Assembly: GCA_021464245.1 (NCBI GenBank) | Contig: JADCRB010000016.1 | Location: 17,741,324 to 17,805,323, forward strand | DNA from: Carallia brachiata | Taxonomy: Eukaryota > Streptophyta > Magnoliopsida > Malpighiales > Rhizophoraceae | DNA length: 64,000 nucleotides | Reading direction: 5' to 3' | Shown here: positions 38,912 to 52,231 of the stretch, piece by piece | Position numbering within the stretch: the stretch's first letter is position 1 | How the letters are laid out: each line of letters opens with the position of its first letter | Notes under the pieces: model-generated | Told to the model about the DNA's origin: nothing | Databases searched by the model: none | The model's input: the letters and a program-made list of their open reading frames with translations, nothing else | Position numbers and translations under genes: made by a program

Positions 38912-39401
38912 GAGATATATATTTATTTAATTCTAAATTTTTAGATTTTTTTTCATTTAAATCATAAATTTTTTGAGATTTCATTTCAATCATAAATCTC
39001 TTGATTTTACTCCAAATCAGTTCTTCTGTTAGTCAAATTGTTAAAAATTACTGTTGATTAATAGAAATTTTTTTAAAAAGGTAAAATATACTATTTTAAT
39101 TCAACAGTTAATAGAAATACGTTGTGTAATTTAAAAAAAATAAAAAAATTTAAAATCTCAATTTACATATTATTATTTAAGAGTAAAATACAAGTATTTA
39201 ATAACAAAAAAATTTAAATAATATATTTTACCTTTTTAAAAAAATTTTCGTTAGTCAACAGTAATTTTTAACGGTTTGACTAACGAAATGACTGATTTAG
39301 AGTAAAATAAAAGATTTAAAATTGAAATGAAATCTCAAAAAAATTTAAGATTTAAATTAAAAAAAATTAAAAATTAAAATTAAATAAATATATATCTCAA
39401 T
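38912..39401. mobile_element. 490-bp foldback element with 8-bp target duplication
   Basis: Left arm (38912 to about 39115) and right arm (about 39180-39401) are reverse complements over roughly 200 bases, starting gagatatatatttattt and ending aaataaatatatatctcaat. The flanks carry the perfect 8-bp direct repeat tattattg (38904-38911 and 39402-39409). No open frame. The 8-bp duplication would fit a hAT-type non-autonomous element, but the ends lack a clear hAT consensus. Confidence 0.7.
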
Positions 39402-39977
39402 TATTATTGTGATAGTATAGTATCGTAACAGACAGCATCTCCTCTATCGCCTAATCTTAGACACTACTAACCAGACATCCTTACATCAGTGAATGCTAGA
39501 ATTATCATTTGGCCTTCTGACAGATACAGTCACTCCACGATGTTGGGTCAGAAATCTTGTGTTTTCTGGGGATAGTCTGTGGTTCTGGCACCCACATGCA
39601 CAACTTTGATGGGAGCCATCTTCATTCTATACTTCTGTTTTAGCTAGTTTCCTTCAATCTTTATAACGATGATTTTGTCAAAAACAAAAAAAAAAACGAT
39701 GAAAGAACAAAAGACGAAAAAAAACTTCGGTTAAAAAACATAGAAAAAGAAACAACTATAACATCAAAAAATTTTTTTTTGACATAATAACATCAAAATT
39801 GAGAAACCATGCATGTGTTACAGAGCATTCATGATAGCATTACAGCGTACACACCCGTATAAGTACTTGAAAATTGAAATACTAATATAGGACTTTCTTT
39901 TTGGTACACTGAAAGTTTGAAGGATATATAAAATTGAGGAGATTGTACATTCTTATTTAGTAAAATAATTATTTTGA

Positions 39978-40028
<51 letters not shown>
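39978..40028. repeat. (AT)n(GT)n compound microsatellite
   Basis: About 13 AT units at 39978-40003 followed by about 12 GT units to 40028. Confidence 0.9.
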
Positions 40029-40640
40029 GATTGCAAAAATAATTCAATTGGTCAACGAAATTAGTGGCAAAAATATGTACAAGTCTCACGTCACTAGTTT
40101 TTTATTTTTTTGGTTCCTATATTGAGACTATCCTCGACTACTTGAGATCAATCGAACAAAATTTCTTTTTGAGTGAATCTATAAAATGCGCCTCAAATAC
40201 ACGAGTTGTATATTAAAAAATGACCTCCATGAATTTTTTTTTATTGTTAATTGACTTCAAATTAGAGTCAATTAGTTCGAAACAACTTAAATATTATGGG
40301 GAGCATAACAAGTTATTGGTCTTAATCAAACTCTAATTGTAAAAAAATTCCAATATTTCAAGTTATCGTGCGGCGATTACCATTTGTCATCGTGTGAAGA
40401 AAAAAGTTTAAAGCAAAATTAATAAATTAAAAACAAGACTAAAGCCACCAAACTATAACTATTGCCCTGAGGCGGCGGAGGGAGCGGAGAGTGACTCATC
40501 GCACCGCCCCGCGCGCCCTCGGCAAACCAACGTGACATTATCCGTACAAACGCCAGGCGGCAGTCACTTTAAGCGAAGCATGATATAACATTCTCCAGTC
40601 TACAGTCTTCACGACCCTCAGCCTATTCGGTGTTGAAAAA

Positions 40641-41053
40641 AAAAAAAAAAGACAAAAAATAAAGAAGAAAAAGCGGATTCTCAAAAATGTTCCATTCATT
40701 ATCGCCCTCACTTTATTAGGGTTCTCTCATCCTCTCTCATCCAAATCCTTATTCTCTCCTTCCCAATCTCTCTCTGTATTGCAATCTCCTAAATTAAGTC
40801 GATCAATTCCATTTAAGTGTCTTTGAAATCGGTCGCTGAGTGTGAATTCTAGGGTTTTCGATTAGGGTTTTGTTTGCTGTCTGGTCTGATTTTTGGGGAA
40901 AAAGAAAAGGAGGAGGAGGAGGAGGAGTTGGATTTTGATTTGCGGTGTTCTAAGGCTTCTTGATTCTGTGCCGGTCAGATGCAATGGGTCGTCTCGCGAT
41001 CCCGTGCGGCGTGATCGCGACCGCGGATTCGATTGGGGCGGTTTAGTTCTTGT
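40641..41053 (+). promoter_or_regulatory. UPL3 promoter/5' UTR region
   Basis: The segment has pyrimidine-rich tracts (about 40735-40795) and agggttttcgattagggtttt near 40853-40872, which looks like plant 5' UTR with telo-box-like repeats. A proline-rich open frame starting here without an ATG overlaps the UPL3 start in another frame and is not a gene. Confidence 0.45.
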
Positions 41054-44000
41054 ATGGAAACTCGGAGCCGGAAGCGGGCGGAGGCCTCCTCAACTGCCCC
41101 TGCATCTTCCCCGTCTGGTCCCACCACCCGCTCTCACAAGCGTTCCCGCCTCTCCACCTCCACCACCGGCACCGCCGCCACTTCTTCCTCCACTTCCGCC
41201 ACTGCCTCCCCCGCCACTCCCTCGATTCCTACCACCCGCTCTCGTCCAACTCGTTCCCATCCCGCTCCTATGGACCCCACCTCCCGTGGAATCCTCCTCC
41301 CGCACCCGTCGTGGCAGAAACGAATCCTCCTCCGATAAGGGCAAAGAGAAAGAACACGAGGTTAGGGTTCGTGAGAACAGGGATCTTAAGGATAGAGATA
41401 GAGATAGCCTAGGTTTAAATATGGAGTCTGGGAATAATAACCCAAACGAAGACGATGATAACGACAGTGAAGGCGGTGGAATTGGGACTTTTCACCAGAA
41501 TTTAACCTCAGCAAGCAGTGCACTCCAGGGCCTATTCCGTAAGATCGGTGCAGGTCTTGATGATCTGTTACCTTCCTCGGCGATGCCATCCGGGTCATCC
41601 TCTCATCAATCCGGTAGGTTGAAGAAGATCTTATCTGGATTGCGAGCTGATGGAGAGGAAGGGAAGCAGGTGGAGGCTCTAACGCAGCTATGTGATATGC
41701 TATCAATTGGGACCGAGGAATCTCTGAGTACTTTCTCTGTGGATTCTTTTGTGCCAGTGCTGGTCGGATTGCTAAATCATGAGAACAATCCAGATATCAT
41801 GCTGCTAGCAGCTAGGGCCATCACTCATTTATGTGATGTGCTGCCTTCATCTTGTGCTGCCGTTGTGCATTACGGTGCTGTACCATGCTTTGTTGCGAGG
41901 CTGCTTACAATTGAGTATATGGACTTGGCTGAACAGGTTAAGTTGAAACTGGTTTGATTGGTCAAAAGCTGACCTTTACTACTGCGTGGTGGATATTTCA
42001 TTTGTGGCAAATAATAAATTGGATTCAGCATATAATGTTTAATTAGGTTCTACCTCCCCTGCTTTTGTTTGCTTTAGAATGTGCTAAATTGTCTTGATCA
42101 TATGTGTAGTATGCTTATCACTGATTACATTTGCTGTTGGGGTTATCCAAACAGTCTTTACAAGCGTTGAAGAAAATTTCTCAGGAGCATCCAACTGCAT
42201 GTCTGCGAGCTGGTGCTCTAATGGCAGTCCTTTCTTACCTAGATTTCTTCTCTACTGGTGTTCAGGTAATTGCCATTTTTATATTTTTGTTTATCATTCA
42301 TGCTATGTATGTGCACTGTGCCGTGTCTATAGCCTCTTGGACTTCTTATTTCTCTCTCTGTTTTTTTTTTTTTTTTTTTTTGATTTTCTTGTTATGTATT
42401 CTTCCAGCGAGTAGCATTATCCACTGCTGCAAATATGTGCAAGAAACTCCCTTCAGATGTGGCTGACTTTGTGATGGAGGCAGTTCCTTTGTTGACAAAT
42501 CTTCTTCAGTACCATGATGCGAAGGTAATAATTTGCTTTGTCTGAGCAAATGCTAACAAACACCTTGTTGGTTTCTTTTTATGCCATGCTATTTTTTATT
42601 GTTGCAGGTATTGGAGCATGCCTCGGTTTGTTTGACCCGGATTGCTGAAGCCTTCGCTTCATCTCCTGACAAGTTAGATGAACTATGTAATCATGGACTA
42701 GTCACACAAGCTGCCTCGCTTATTTCCACCAGCAATTCTGGAGGTGGACAGGCATCTCTTAGCCCACCAACATATACGGTGAAAGCAGTCACCACATGCA
42801 GCTTTCAGTTTTTGTGCTTGCATCTGTTGATTCCACCATTGTCTGACATAATTTTTGCAGGGTTTAATCCGATTGCTGTCCACCTGTGCAAGTGGTTCCC
42901 CTCTAGGAGCAAAAACATTACTTCTTCTTGGAATAAGTGGCATTCTGAAGGATATACTATCAGGTTCTGGTGTTTCTGCTAACTCATCTGTTCCTCCAGC
43001 TCTAAGTAGACCATCAGAGCAGGTACCTGCTGTTTGTTATGCTGATTTTAATTCCAGATGATTATGATATCCGTTCTTGTTAACTTTGTGCTAGACCATC
43101 AGAGGTTCTTTCCTTTACATTATTGAAGTGGCTTTTAATATTTATAACAACATCAATAAGTTAGCTATTGTTGCATGCACTTTTTTTTTTAAAAAAAATC
43201 CCGAATACATGGTTTAGACTTTCTGGTTTTTCATTTTGCTCCATAGATTTTTGAGATTGTCAATCTTGCGAACGAGCTTCTTCCCCCACTTCCACAAGGA
43301 ACAATCTCTCTTCCTCTCAGCTCTAATATATTTGCCAAAGGATCTATTCCGAAGAAGTCTCCTTCAAGTAGTTCTTCAAAACAAGATGATGCTAAGGGAA
43401 GTGTGCTTGAGGTTTCCGCCCGTGAGAAACTACTACATGATCAGCCAGAGCTTCTGCGGCAATTTGGGATGGATGTTCTACCTGTCTTGATACAGGTTAG
43501 TGCTGGGTGTAAATTCTTGACAAGCGGTTTGTTTCTTGCTTGCTTCACTCTATAGTAATAACATCATTTGCATGTCAAGCAGATTTATGGTTCCAGTGTC
43601 AACAGCCCTGTTCGCCACAAATGTCTTTCAGTGATTGGGAAATTGATGTACTTCAGCTGTGCAGAGATGATTCAGTCTTTGTTAAGCGTGACAAACATAT
43701 CTAGGTATGCGATTATATCCTTGTATGATCTCTTGGCATGCTCACATCGTTGCTGAGTCAAAATATTTGCTTACAGTTTATCCTTTGTTCCCACAGTTTC
43801 TTAGCTGGTGTGTTAGCATGGAAAGATCCACATGTCTTGGTTCCTTCCCTTCAAATTGCGGAGATTCTCATGGAAAAACTTCCTGGGACTTTCTCTAAAA
43901 TGTTTGTAAGGGAAGGTGTTGTTCATGCTGTGGATCAGCTGATTTTAGCTGGAAGTCAAAACACTGCAACAACTGAAGGATGTTCTGCTGAGAAGGACAA

Positions 44001-47000
44001 TGATTCCACACCCGAAACATCTTCACGTTCCAGACGTTACAAACGTCGTAATGGTAATGCAAATCTGGAAGGAAATTTTTCAGAGGAATCTAAGAATCCA
44101 GTTTCAGCAAATGTTGGATCACCGCCGAGTTCCATAGATATTCCAACTATTAATTCCAATCTTCGCATGACTGTCAGTGCATGTGCTAAAGCTTTTAAGG
44201 ACAAATACTTCCCCTCAGATCAGGGGACTTCAGAAGTTGGGGTTACTGATGATCTTTTACGTTTGAAGGATCTTTCCATGAAACTGAATGCTGGTGTTGA
44301 TGACCAGAGGACTAAATCAAAGGGAAAATCTAAAGCCTTTGGACCTCGCCTTGCTGATAATTCTACCAATAAGGAAGAGTACTTGATAGGGGTGATATCT
44401 GAAATACTTGCTGAATTAAGTAGAGGGGATGGTGTTTCCACATTTGAGTTTATTGGTAGTGTGTGGTGTAGGAGCCTTGCTGAATTACTTTTCTTGTGGT
44501 TACTTCTCCAAGGAGAGAATTTCGGAAGCTAACCTCCCCAAGCTTCGCCAGCAAGCACTAAGAAGATTTAAGTCATTTGTTGCTCTTGCCCTTCCTTCCA
44601 GCGTTGAAGGAGGGAGTGGAGCTCCCATGACTGTCGTGGTCCAGAAACTTCAAAATGCATTGTCATCCTTGGAGCGTTTTCCTGTTGTCTTGAGCCATTC
44701 CTCTAGATCATCCAGTGGAAGTGGTCGTCTCTCTTCCGGATTGAGTGCATTGGTCTCAACCGTTCAAGTTGCGTCTTTGTCGTGCCCATGGAGAAAAATC
44801 TCTCCGTGATTATTCTTCCAATGTAGTACTTATTGATCCATTGGCAAGTTTAGCAGCTGTTGAGGAATTTCTTTGGCCTCGAGTTCACCGTGGTGAATCT
44901 GGTCAAAAGCCTCAGCATCTGCAGTGAACTCTGAATCGGGCACAGCAGTAACTGGAGTTGGAGCATCGTCTCCCTTGACATCTACTCCTGTTGCTGCAAC
45001 TCGTCGTCATTCCTCACGATCGAGAACATCTGTTAGCATAGGTGATACTGCTACAAATGGGCGAGTGCAGGAGAAAAGCACAGACTCATCAAAGGGAAAG
45101 GGTAAATCTGTTTTGAAGCCTGCCCTGGAGGAACCAAAAGGACCTCAAACCAGAAATGCCACTCGTAGAAGAGCAGCTTTAGATAAAGATGCAGCGACAA
45201 AACCTGTAGATGGGGATTCCAGCTCTGAGGTAACTTGTTTTTAATTTGTCATTTGTGCTGGTTTGGGTTGTACGTGAATCATATCGTTGCCAGGAACTGT
45301 TCCACTTTAGACCCAGAATATGCAGTATAATTGGTTTTGGCTTGAAAAGTGGGTTTGCTGCAGCTGGGGCTTTACCTTTTCTTTATTAACTGTTCAAGTG
45401 GATTAATCTCTCTGACCTTTTAAAGGAATGTTATCGTAGCTGATACTGTTACCTTTTTTTTTTGGTGGTTTCCTGATAGGATGATGGGTTAGAAATACCT
45501 GCTGTGGAGATTGATGATGCATTGGTGATTGAAGATGACGACATCTCTGATGATGAAGATGATCATGATGACGTATGTCCTTTGAGTCCTTTATTTTAAT
45601 AGATTACAATGATGTAGCTTATGTGATGCTAGCTTGCTTTTTTTCCCCTTCTGATCTTTCTGCCCTCTGTTTTTTTTGTTCCTGTGGTGAGACAAGTTTT
45701 GCTGTGAATTGCATCTTCATCTGGTGCTTTTTTGCCTAAATAATCAGTATTTCAGTAATCGAGAAGTGCTTCCCAAATAATAAACTACTCAATTATAATC
45801 AGGAGAATGATCACCAAACTAAAGGTACTTTTCCCCCTGATCAGCTCATTTGGTTTTGGTTGCACTTCCCAGGTGCTAAGGGATGATTCTCTCCCCGTTT
45901 GCATGCCTGAAAAAGTCCATGACGTAAGGTTAGGTGATGCAGCCGAAGATAGTGGTGCTCAAGCCACAAGTGATGGGCAAACCAATCCTTCTGGTTCTAG
46001 CAGTAGAGCCGCTACTGTTAGAGGTTCAGATTCTACCGATTTTAGGAGTGGCAGCCCTTATGGCTCAAGAGGCGCTATGTCATTTGCAGCTGCTGCGATG
46101 GCTGGCCTTGGGTGTGCTAATGGCCGTGGCATCAGGGGGGGCAGAGATCGACAAGGAAGACCAATGTTTGGTAGCTCTAGTGATCCCCCAAGGTTAATCT
46201 TTACAGCCGGTGGAAAGCAGCTAAACCGGCATTTGACAATTTATCAGGCCATTCAGCGTCAGCTTGTGTTGGATGAGGAGGAGGATGACAGGTATGGTGG
46301 CAGTGATTTTGTATCCAGTGATGGAAGTAGGCTTTGGGGTGATATATATACCATCACTTACCAGAGGGCAGATTGCCAATCTGATAGGGCATCAGTTGGT
46401 GGCTCAAATTCTACTAGTACATCAAAGCTCACTAAAGCCATCTCTTCTTGCAGTTCTAATTCTGATTCTCAGTTGCGTCGCATGTCACTTCTGGATAGCA
46501 TTTTGCAAGGGGAACTTCCTTGTGATCTGGAAAAATCTAATCCTACTTATAATATATTAGGACTGCTGCGCGTATTAGAAGGCTTAAACCAACTTGCACC
46601 TCGTCTCGAGCTCAGTTTGTTTGTGATAATTTTGCTGAGGGGAAAATCTCCAGTTTGGATGAGCTGAATATGACTGGTGTAAGGGTCTCTGCGGAAGAGT
46701 TCATTAATAATAAGCTCACTCCTAAATTAGCTCGGCAAATTCAGGATGCCCTTGCATTGTGCAGTGGGAGCCTTCCATCATGGTGTTACCAATTGACGAA
46801 GGCATGTCCATTTTTGTTTCCTTTTGAGACCCGACGACAATTCTTCTATTCAACCGCTTTGGGTTGTCTCGTGCATTATATCGTCTTCAGCAACAGCAGG
46901 GTGCTGATGGACATGCATCAGCAAATGAAAGAGAGGTAAGGGTCGGGAGGTTACAGCGGCAGAAAGTTCGTGTTTCCCGAAACCGCATTTTGGATTCTGC

Positions 47001-49388
47001 TGCAAAAGTGATGGAGATGTATTCTGGCCAGAAAGCTGTGCTTGAAGTGGAATATTTTGGTGAAGTGGGCACTGGATTAGGTCCTACATTGGAGTTTTAT
47101 ACAATTTTAAGTCATGACCTACAAAAAGGTGTGCTGGGAATGTGGCGGTCAAATTCATTTTTAGATAAACATTTAATGGAAATAGATGGAGATGACATCG
47201 AGAGTAGAAATGATGTTGTGAATGATGGAGATCTTGTCCAAGCTCCGCTTGGTTTGTTTCCCCGTCCTTGGCCTCCAAATGCTGATGTTTCCGAGGGTAG
47301 CCAGCTGTTTAAGGTTATTGAGTATTTCCGTTTAGTTGGGCGTGTGATGGCCAAAGCTCTTCAAGATGGGAGACTATTGGACCTGCCACTTTCAGTGGCA
47401 TTTTATAAGCTTATGCTTGGTCAAGTAAGCTTATTTTAGCATTGTCTTGAATTGCTGATAAATTTTAGTTGTTTATGATCAAAACATTTCTTCCTTCATT
47501 ATATTGCAGGAGCTTGATCTGTATGATATTGTGTCTTTTGACTCTGAATTTGGAAAGACATTGCTAGAATTGCATGCTCTTGTTTGCCGGAAACGTCATT
47601 TGGAATCGGTGGGCAATAATTGTGATGCGAATCTGGAGTTACATTTTCGGAGTGCCCCAGTTGAAGACCTTTGCTTGGATTTCACTCTTCCTGGATATCC
47701 AGAGTATATTCTGAAGCCTGGAGATGAAAATGTACAGATGTTTACAAAACCTTTATATTTTCCTTTGAATGCCAATATTCTTGTTACTGCATATTCTGAG
47801 ATTTTCTCCATTTTTATCAACTTCAGGTTGATGTCCATAACCTTGAGGAATACATATCGTTGGTGGTTGATGCAACGGTGAAGACTGGGATTACGCGGCA
47901 GATGGAAGCATTTAGGGCTGGGTTCAATCAGGTAAAATGCCTTCTGTATTTCTTACAAGCTCAATTTGGGCAAATTGATATATCTTTGTTGTTTTTTATG
48001 GACTTCTGTAACGTTTGGGTTTATGAAGCCCCCTAATGATGATACCCATGGTTTATGGTTGAAAGGGTCTGGTAGGCCCGTCATTTCTACTATCGATTCT
48101 CTGAACGCATGATAATCTACTATTTGATCTCTCAATACTTTATACTTGTTCTCCATTTTCATTGCTTAACATTTGTGTTGCATGATGATTAGGTATTCGA
48201 CATTTCGTCCTTGCAAATATTTACTCCACTGGAATTAGACTATCTGCTCTGCGGGCGTAGAGAACTGTGGGAGGTATTCTCATATTTATTGAAATTATTT
48301 ATACATTAAAGACCTGATTCCGTGTTTAACATTATTTAATCTGATGCTTTTGCTTTCGCAGCCTGAGACCCTTATTGATCACATAAAATTCGACCATGGA
48401 TACACTGCCAAGAGTCCTGCAATTATTAATGTATGACTTGTACCTTGAGATATGACCCTTTGTTTTTTTTGGGAGGTGGCTTTACTAAATGCTTATTGAT
48501 CTGGTGTCTTGTTGATAGTTACTTGAGATCATGGGAGAGTTTACAGCGGAGCAGCAGCATGCCTTCTGTCAGTTTGTTACTGGTGCACCCAGGCTGCCTC
48601 CCGGTGGGTTGGCAGTGCTGAATCCAAAATTAACCATTGTGAGAAAGGTATGGTGAAATAATTTGGATTGAGATGTCCTTATTAGAGTTCTGCTACTCAT
48701 GTATAATTTAGCAAAGATGCACTGTTTATTTGTTATTTTCTTCTGTTGGGCATACGTTGCCCTAACATTGATTTTTTTTTTTTTTGGTGGGTTATTTTTG
48801 CTCCATGTCAGTTTTTAGTTAAAATTGAGAGATTAGGTTTGAGAGGTAATACTGTTTTAACACTCTCTCACATGTTTGTGAACATGCACATTTTGAGCTA
48901 TTGTTTACAGTTTTAAGGCGTGTAATATGAGGCAGCATCATTTGTTCATGCTGTGGCCAGTTGCTTCTTATGTCTCTGTTAGAAGTTGTCAGGTTTGACA
49001 CTAGATTTCTGTGCATGTGTGTAAACATGGACATGTGGATGCAGCATTCTTCTTCTGCCGGGAATGTGGCTTTAAATGGAACTGGCCCTTCGGAATCAGC
49101 AGATGACGACTTACCAAGTGTCATGACCTGTGCTAATTACTTGAAGCTTCCTCCTTATTCTACGAAGGTACCGTATATGGTGCAAAGATGGAGATGAAAA
49201 TAATTTCTTATCATTTATGCTAAGATCTCCAGTCTTTGCATTATCTCTGCTTTTTTTTTTTGGGGGGGGGGGGTGTGACGGTTTCTGCATTCTGCTGATT
49301 TTGTTTTTTGGCTTTTAAACAGGAAATAATGTACAAGAAACTGCTCTATGCAATTAGTGAAGGGCAGGGATCTTTTGATCTATCATGA
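41054..49388 (+). CDS. UPL3: HECT E3 ubiquitin-protein ligase UPL3 (KAKTUS)
   Basis: Large HECT ligase with N-terminal armadillo repeats. Exons: 41054-41936, 42155-42265, 42408-42524, 42608-42778, 42861-43022, 43247-43495, 43583-43704, 43797-45229, 45480-45572, 45873-47424, 47510-47731, 47827-47931, 48193-48273, 48362-48430, 48519-48647, 49045-49167, 49323-49388. Start [13 protein letters not shown]; Ser/Thr-rich disordered N-terminus; armadillo region from [20 protein letters not shown]; acidic segment [19 protein letters not shown] domain at the end with [17 protein letters not shown] and catalytic Cys in [17 protein letters not shown]; end [12 protein letters not shown]. Six one-base frame changes are visible, near 41281, 44461, 44752, 44911, 46606 and 46860, each between conserved blocks. 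Allowing for them gives 5,688 nt (1,895 aa), close to Arabidopsis UPL3. In Arabidopsis this gene limits trichome branching and endoreduplication. I read the breaks as sequence errors. Confidence 0.94.
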
Positions 49389-50344
49389 GATCTGGCTGAC
49401 CAATTTTGAATCCGAGATAATGGTTGCAGGTCTACCAAATTTTTCATGCTGCAATTTTCGCATTAAAATTAACACCTTTCTGCTCAATAATGGCTTATTT
49501 TTGGCTCCTCTAGACTTCGGGTGTGATTGAGCAAGGCCAGTTCCTAGATCTGTTTGGATGCTGTCTTCCCAAATTTTGATCAGAGGGCAGATTTGCTTGG
49601 CTATGTCTTTCATTTGTCTTCTTAAATGATTGCCATGGGGTTTTTTTTTTTTTGGGGGGGGGGGGGGGAGGTGGGGGTGGGGAAGAGAGGAAGAGGTGGG
49701 TTTACATATCTTAAAAGTTTTTTCCTGCCTAATTGATTCAATAGGATTATTTTATCTTTGTTTTTGGGTTCTATAAAGCATCGGATAAATTGTCTGGGGT
49801 TGGATGACCATTTTGTCTGTTAAAGAGGGAACTGGCCGAGGAGCACTTGTTTCAGGTGCCGCCAATTGCTTGTAAATAAATAGGAAATCTTATATTTTTC
49901 CTTATCTTCATATACATGTTATCTCTCTGACAGACGAAAATGGAAAATGATGATTTGATAAATTTATTTCTTTCTTCCAGTTCATTCCATTGTTTTATGT
50001 TTTGTGCTTTCTAAAATTTTGCTCTATTTCCTCTTTTCATCGGTTCTTATGTTTTTCTTCCAGTGCCCTGTTGTGGTGTGAGGTGATTATTCCATTCGAG
50101 ACAATTCGCAATGCTAAAAATGTAGTACAATATTAATTAAACAATGTATGCACCCTCAAGAAATCTCTGAGAGCCCAAACCGGGGAAAAAAAAAACTGAG
50201 GAACCATCTCGATTGATTGCGTAATGAATCTAAACTGTGTGATGGAGGGTGTTGCCTTTTGCGAGGCGAGGCCCGCCACAGGAATGCGGCAGGGAAAGGA
50301 AAGTGGACAGTAAGTTCCTTTCGTTTGACTCTTTTTTTTTTTTT

Positions 50345-50870
50345 TTAGGTTAAATATATTTAACTCTCATGCAATCATTTAGTTGGTTTGCGTTTTACTT
50401 TTTATGATTTCAATTTAAACAATAAATCTCTTTGTTCTTTTTAATTTTGCAGTAATTTATTAAATTAATTAATAGAAATTGACCACAATTATATTGTTTT
50501 ATGATTATAAGAATTTTATTATATTTCACATAAAAGTTAATTATGAATACTATTTCAAATATTTCTATATTGATATATAAAGTATACTGAAAATAATAAA
50601 AACTGTGAAGTAAATAACGTGAGATACAATTAAAACGCATATTAAAATCAATTTAAAAAATAAGTGACATTTTTTGATAAGAGAAACAAATAATTATAAA
50701 ATAATATAATTTTGGCTAGTTTTTATTAATTAATTTAATAAATTACTGTTAAGAGAGTTAATTATCAAAATTAGAAAGTATAAAAATATTTATTACCTAA
50801 ATTAAAACTTTAAAAGGGTAAAATGCAAAACAATTAAACTATAAGGGATTAAATGTATTTAACTATTTTT
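50345..50870. mobile_element. Foldback (MITE-like) element, about 520 bp
   Basis: Sequence from 50355 (ggttaaatatatttaactc...) matches the reverse complement of the right end at about 50865 over about 130 bases; the innermost arms both contain acagtaatttattaaattaatt or its close variant (gcagtaattt...). No coding capacity and no clear target duplication because the flanks are T-rich. Confidence 0.6.
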
Positions 50871-51051
50871 TTATATCGTTGTAAGAATTAGGAATATTTA
50901 AAATAATCCAAAATTTTAGTCAATTGAGAAAATTAAATTAAATTAAACTAAATTTTTAATTAATTGAATCGAATAAAATTTAAAATTTTTAGGTCATTTT
51001 CATTTTTTAATATTAAAAATCGTAGTTAACTAAATCAAACTGAAATATTAT

Positions 51052-51061
51052 GTCTCTCTCT

Positions 51062-51121
<60 letters not shown>

Positions 51122-51153
51122 TATAATAATATTATTATTATTATTATTATTAC
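51052..51153. repeat. (CT)n(CA)n(TA)n(AAT)n compound microsatellite
   Basis: Four adjoining simple repeats: CT to about 51062, CA to 51081, TA to about 51107, then AAT/ATT units to about 51153. Confidence 0.85.
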
Positions 51154-51545
51154 AACAATTGTTAACAAATAAATGTTAATAAAATATTATTATATTTAAA
51201 AAAATATTTTTTATGTTTTTATATATAGTTATAATTTTTTAAATAATATTTTTTTGTAGTTAACAAATTTTTTTTTTCACATTTAAACTAGTTAACTGAA
51301 CAGTTAATTGAAACTGAAGCGAAATTTTTAGTTAACCGAATTTCAGTTAACTAAAATTTCAGTTTAGAAATAATTTACAATTTTACATAATAAAAAATTT
51401 TAATTTATGAACAATTATAATCATTTAGTTCAATTAACTAAGTTATAAATACTCCTAATGAGCATAAAAAATTTAAATCTTGAAACTCAGAATCGTGTCC
51501 CATAACTGTACTTGGGGTTAGGAGGATAAGAATAGGCTGATTTGA

Positions 51546-51598
51546 GGCCCAATACAATCGGATCAAACCCAGTACGACCGTTCTAGCTGTCCAGCCCA
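51546..51598 (+). promoter_or_regulatory. Site II-like motifs upstream of MED32
   Basis: GGCCCA at 51546-51551 and AGCCCA at 51593-51598 lie about 230-280 bases upstream of a probable 5' UTR exon (about 51810-51850). Motifs are direct; promoter function is inferred. Confidence 0.4.
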
Positions 51599-52231
51599 GG
51601 TGAATTGCACCCCGCCAAAACCAATAACCTAATTTATATGTAAGACCGAAAAAAAATATATAAAATAATTAATTGATATGAAGGACAAGTGGGGTCGGGT
51701 GGCCGAGATATCTATGGGCAACCGACGAGTCTGCAAAACCAGACGATTGGGCAAAACGCGTGTGTAAAAATATATATAATTTAAGTTCTTCGATTCTTCC
51801 GTTTTAGCTCTTCCCAGAAGTCATAGCAAAGCCTGAAACTCAAATCTATGTGAGTTTTTTTTTTTTTTTTTTTCAGGTATTTATGGTTTTTATATATGCT
51901 GCTTCTGGAGCGTTTGAAGTAGACCGAATCAATTTATCTTTTTTTTTTAAAAGTAAAATTTGATCGTTCAGAGTCTTGAAAGTAAATTATTAATGATAAT
52001 TTATGTTGATGGATTATAGTGTTTTACGCGTGAGAATTGAATTGAACTTGGGATTCCAAGTGGGTAATTGTTAAAATTTGCAGCCAGTAATTTGTAAAGT
52101 GAATTTTACTTGTCAATTTAAACCGGTAATTAATCTATATTATGCTTATGTTGTGGAATTTATTTGCTAGTTCTTGAATTTAACTCCCTGGGAACGGCAT
52201 AGCAGTGTCTTGAAGTTGAAGTTGGGATCTC

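Larger units (their letters stand above)
36600..40640. other. Spacer between divergent SYT and UPL3 genes
   Basis: The SYT 5' UTR and promoter are at about 36600-37000 with a GA-rich stretch near 36800. The UPL3 promoter is at the right end. Between them is AT-rich sequence with one long foldback element (38912-39401) and a compound microsatellite. Short open frames at 37143-37412 and 37945-38145 show no known domain. Confidence 0.5.
49389..51800. other. Spacer between UPL3 and MED32
   Basis: The UPL3 3' UTR occupies the left part, with G runs near 49262 and 49656. The right part is strongly AT-rich and holds a foldback element (50345-50870), further A/T inverted repeats (about 50890-51480) and a compound microsatellite. 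No gene supported. Confidence 0.5.

Noticed and set aside
40893..41957. Long proline-rich open frame before and over the UPL3 start
   Set aside because: It has no ATG start, and its Pro-rich part is the UPL3 Ser/Thr-rich N-terminus read out of frame; only its last part coincides with UPL3 after the indel.
41054..49388. UPL3 as a pseudogene
   Set aside because: All six breaks are single bases between perfectly conserved segments and no nonsense substitution was seen; splice sites are all intact.
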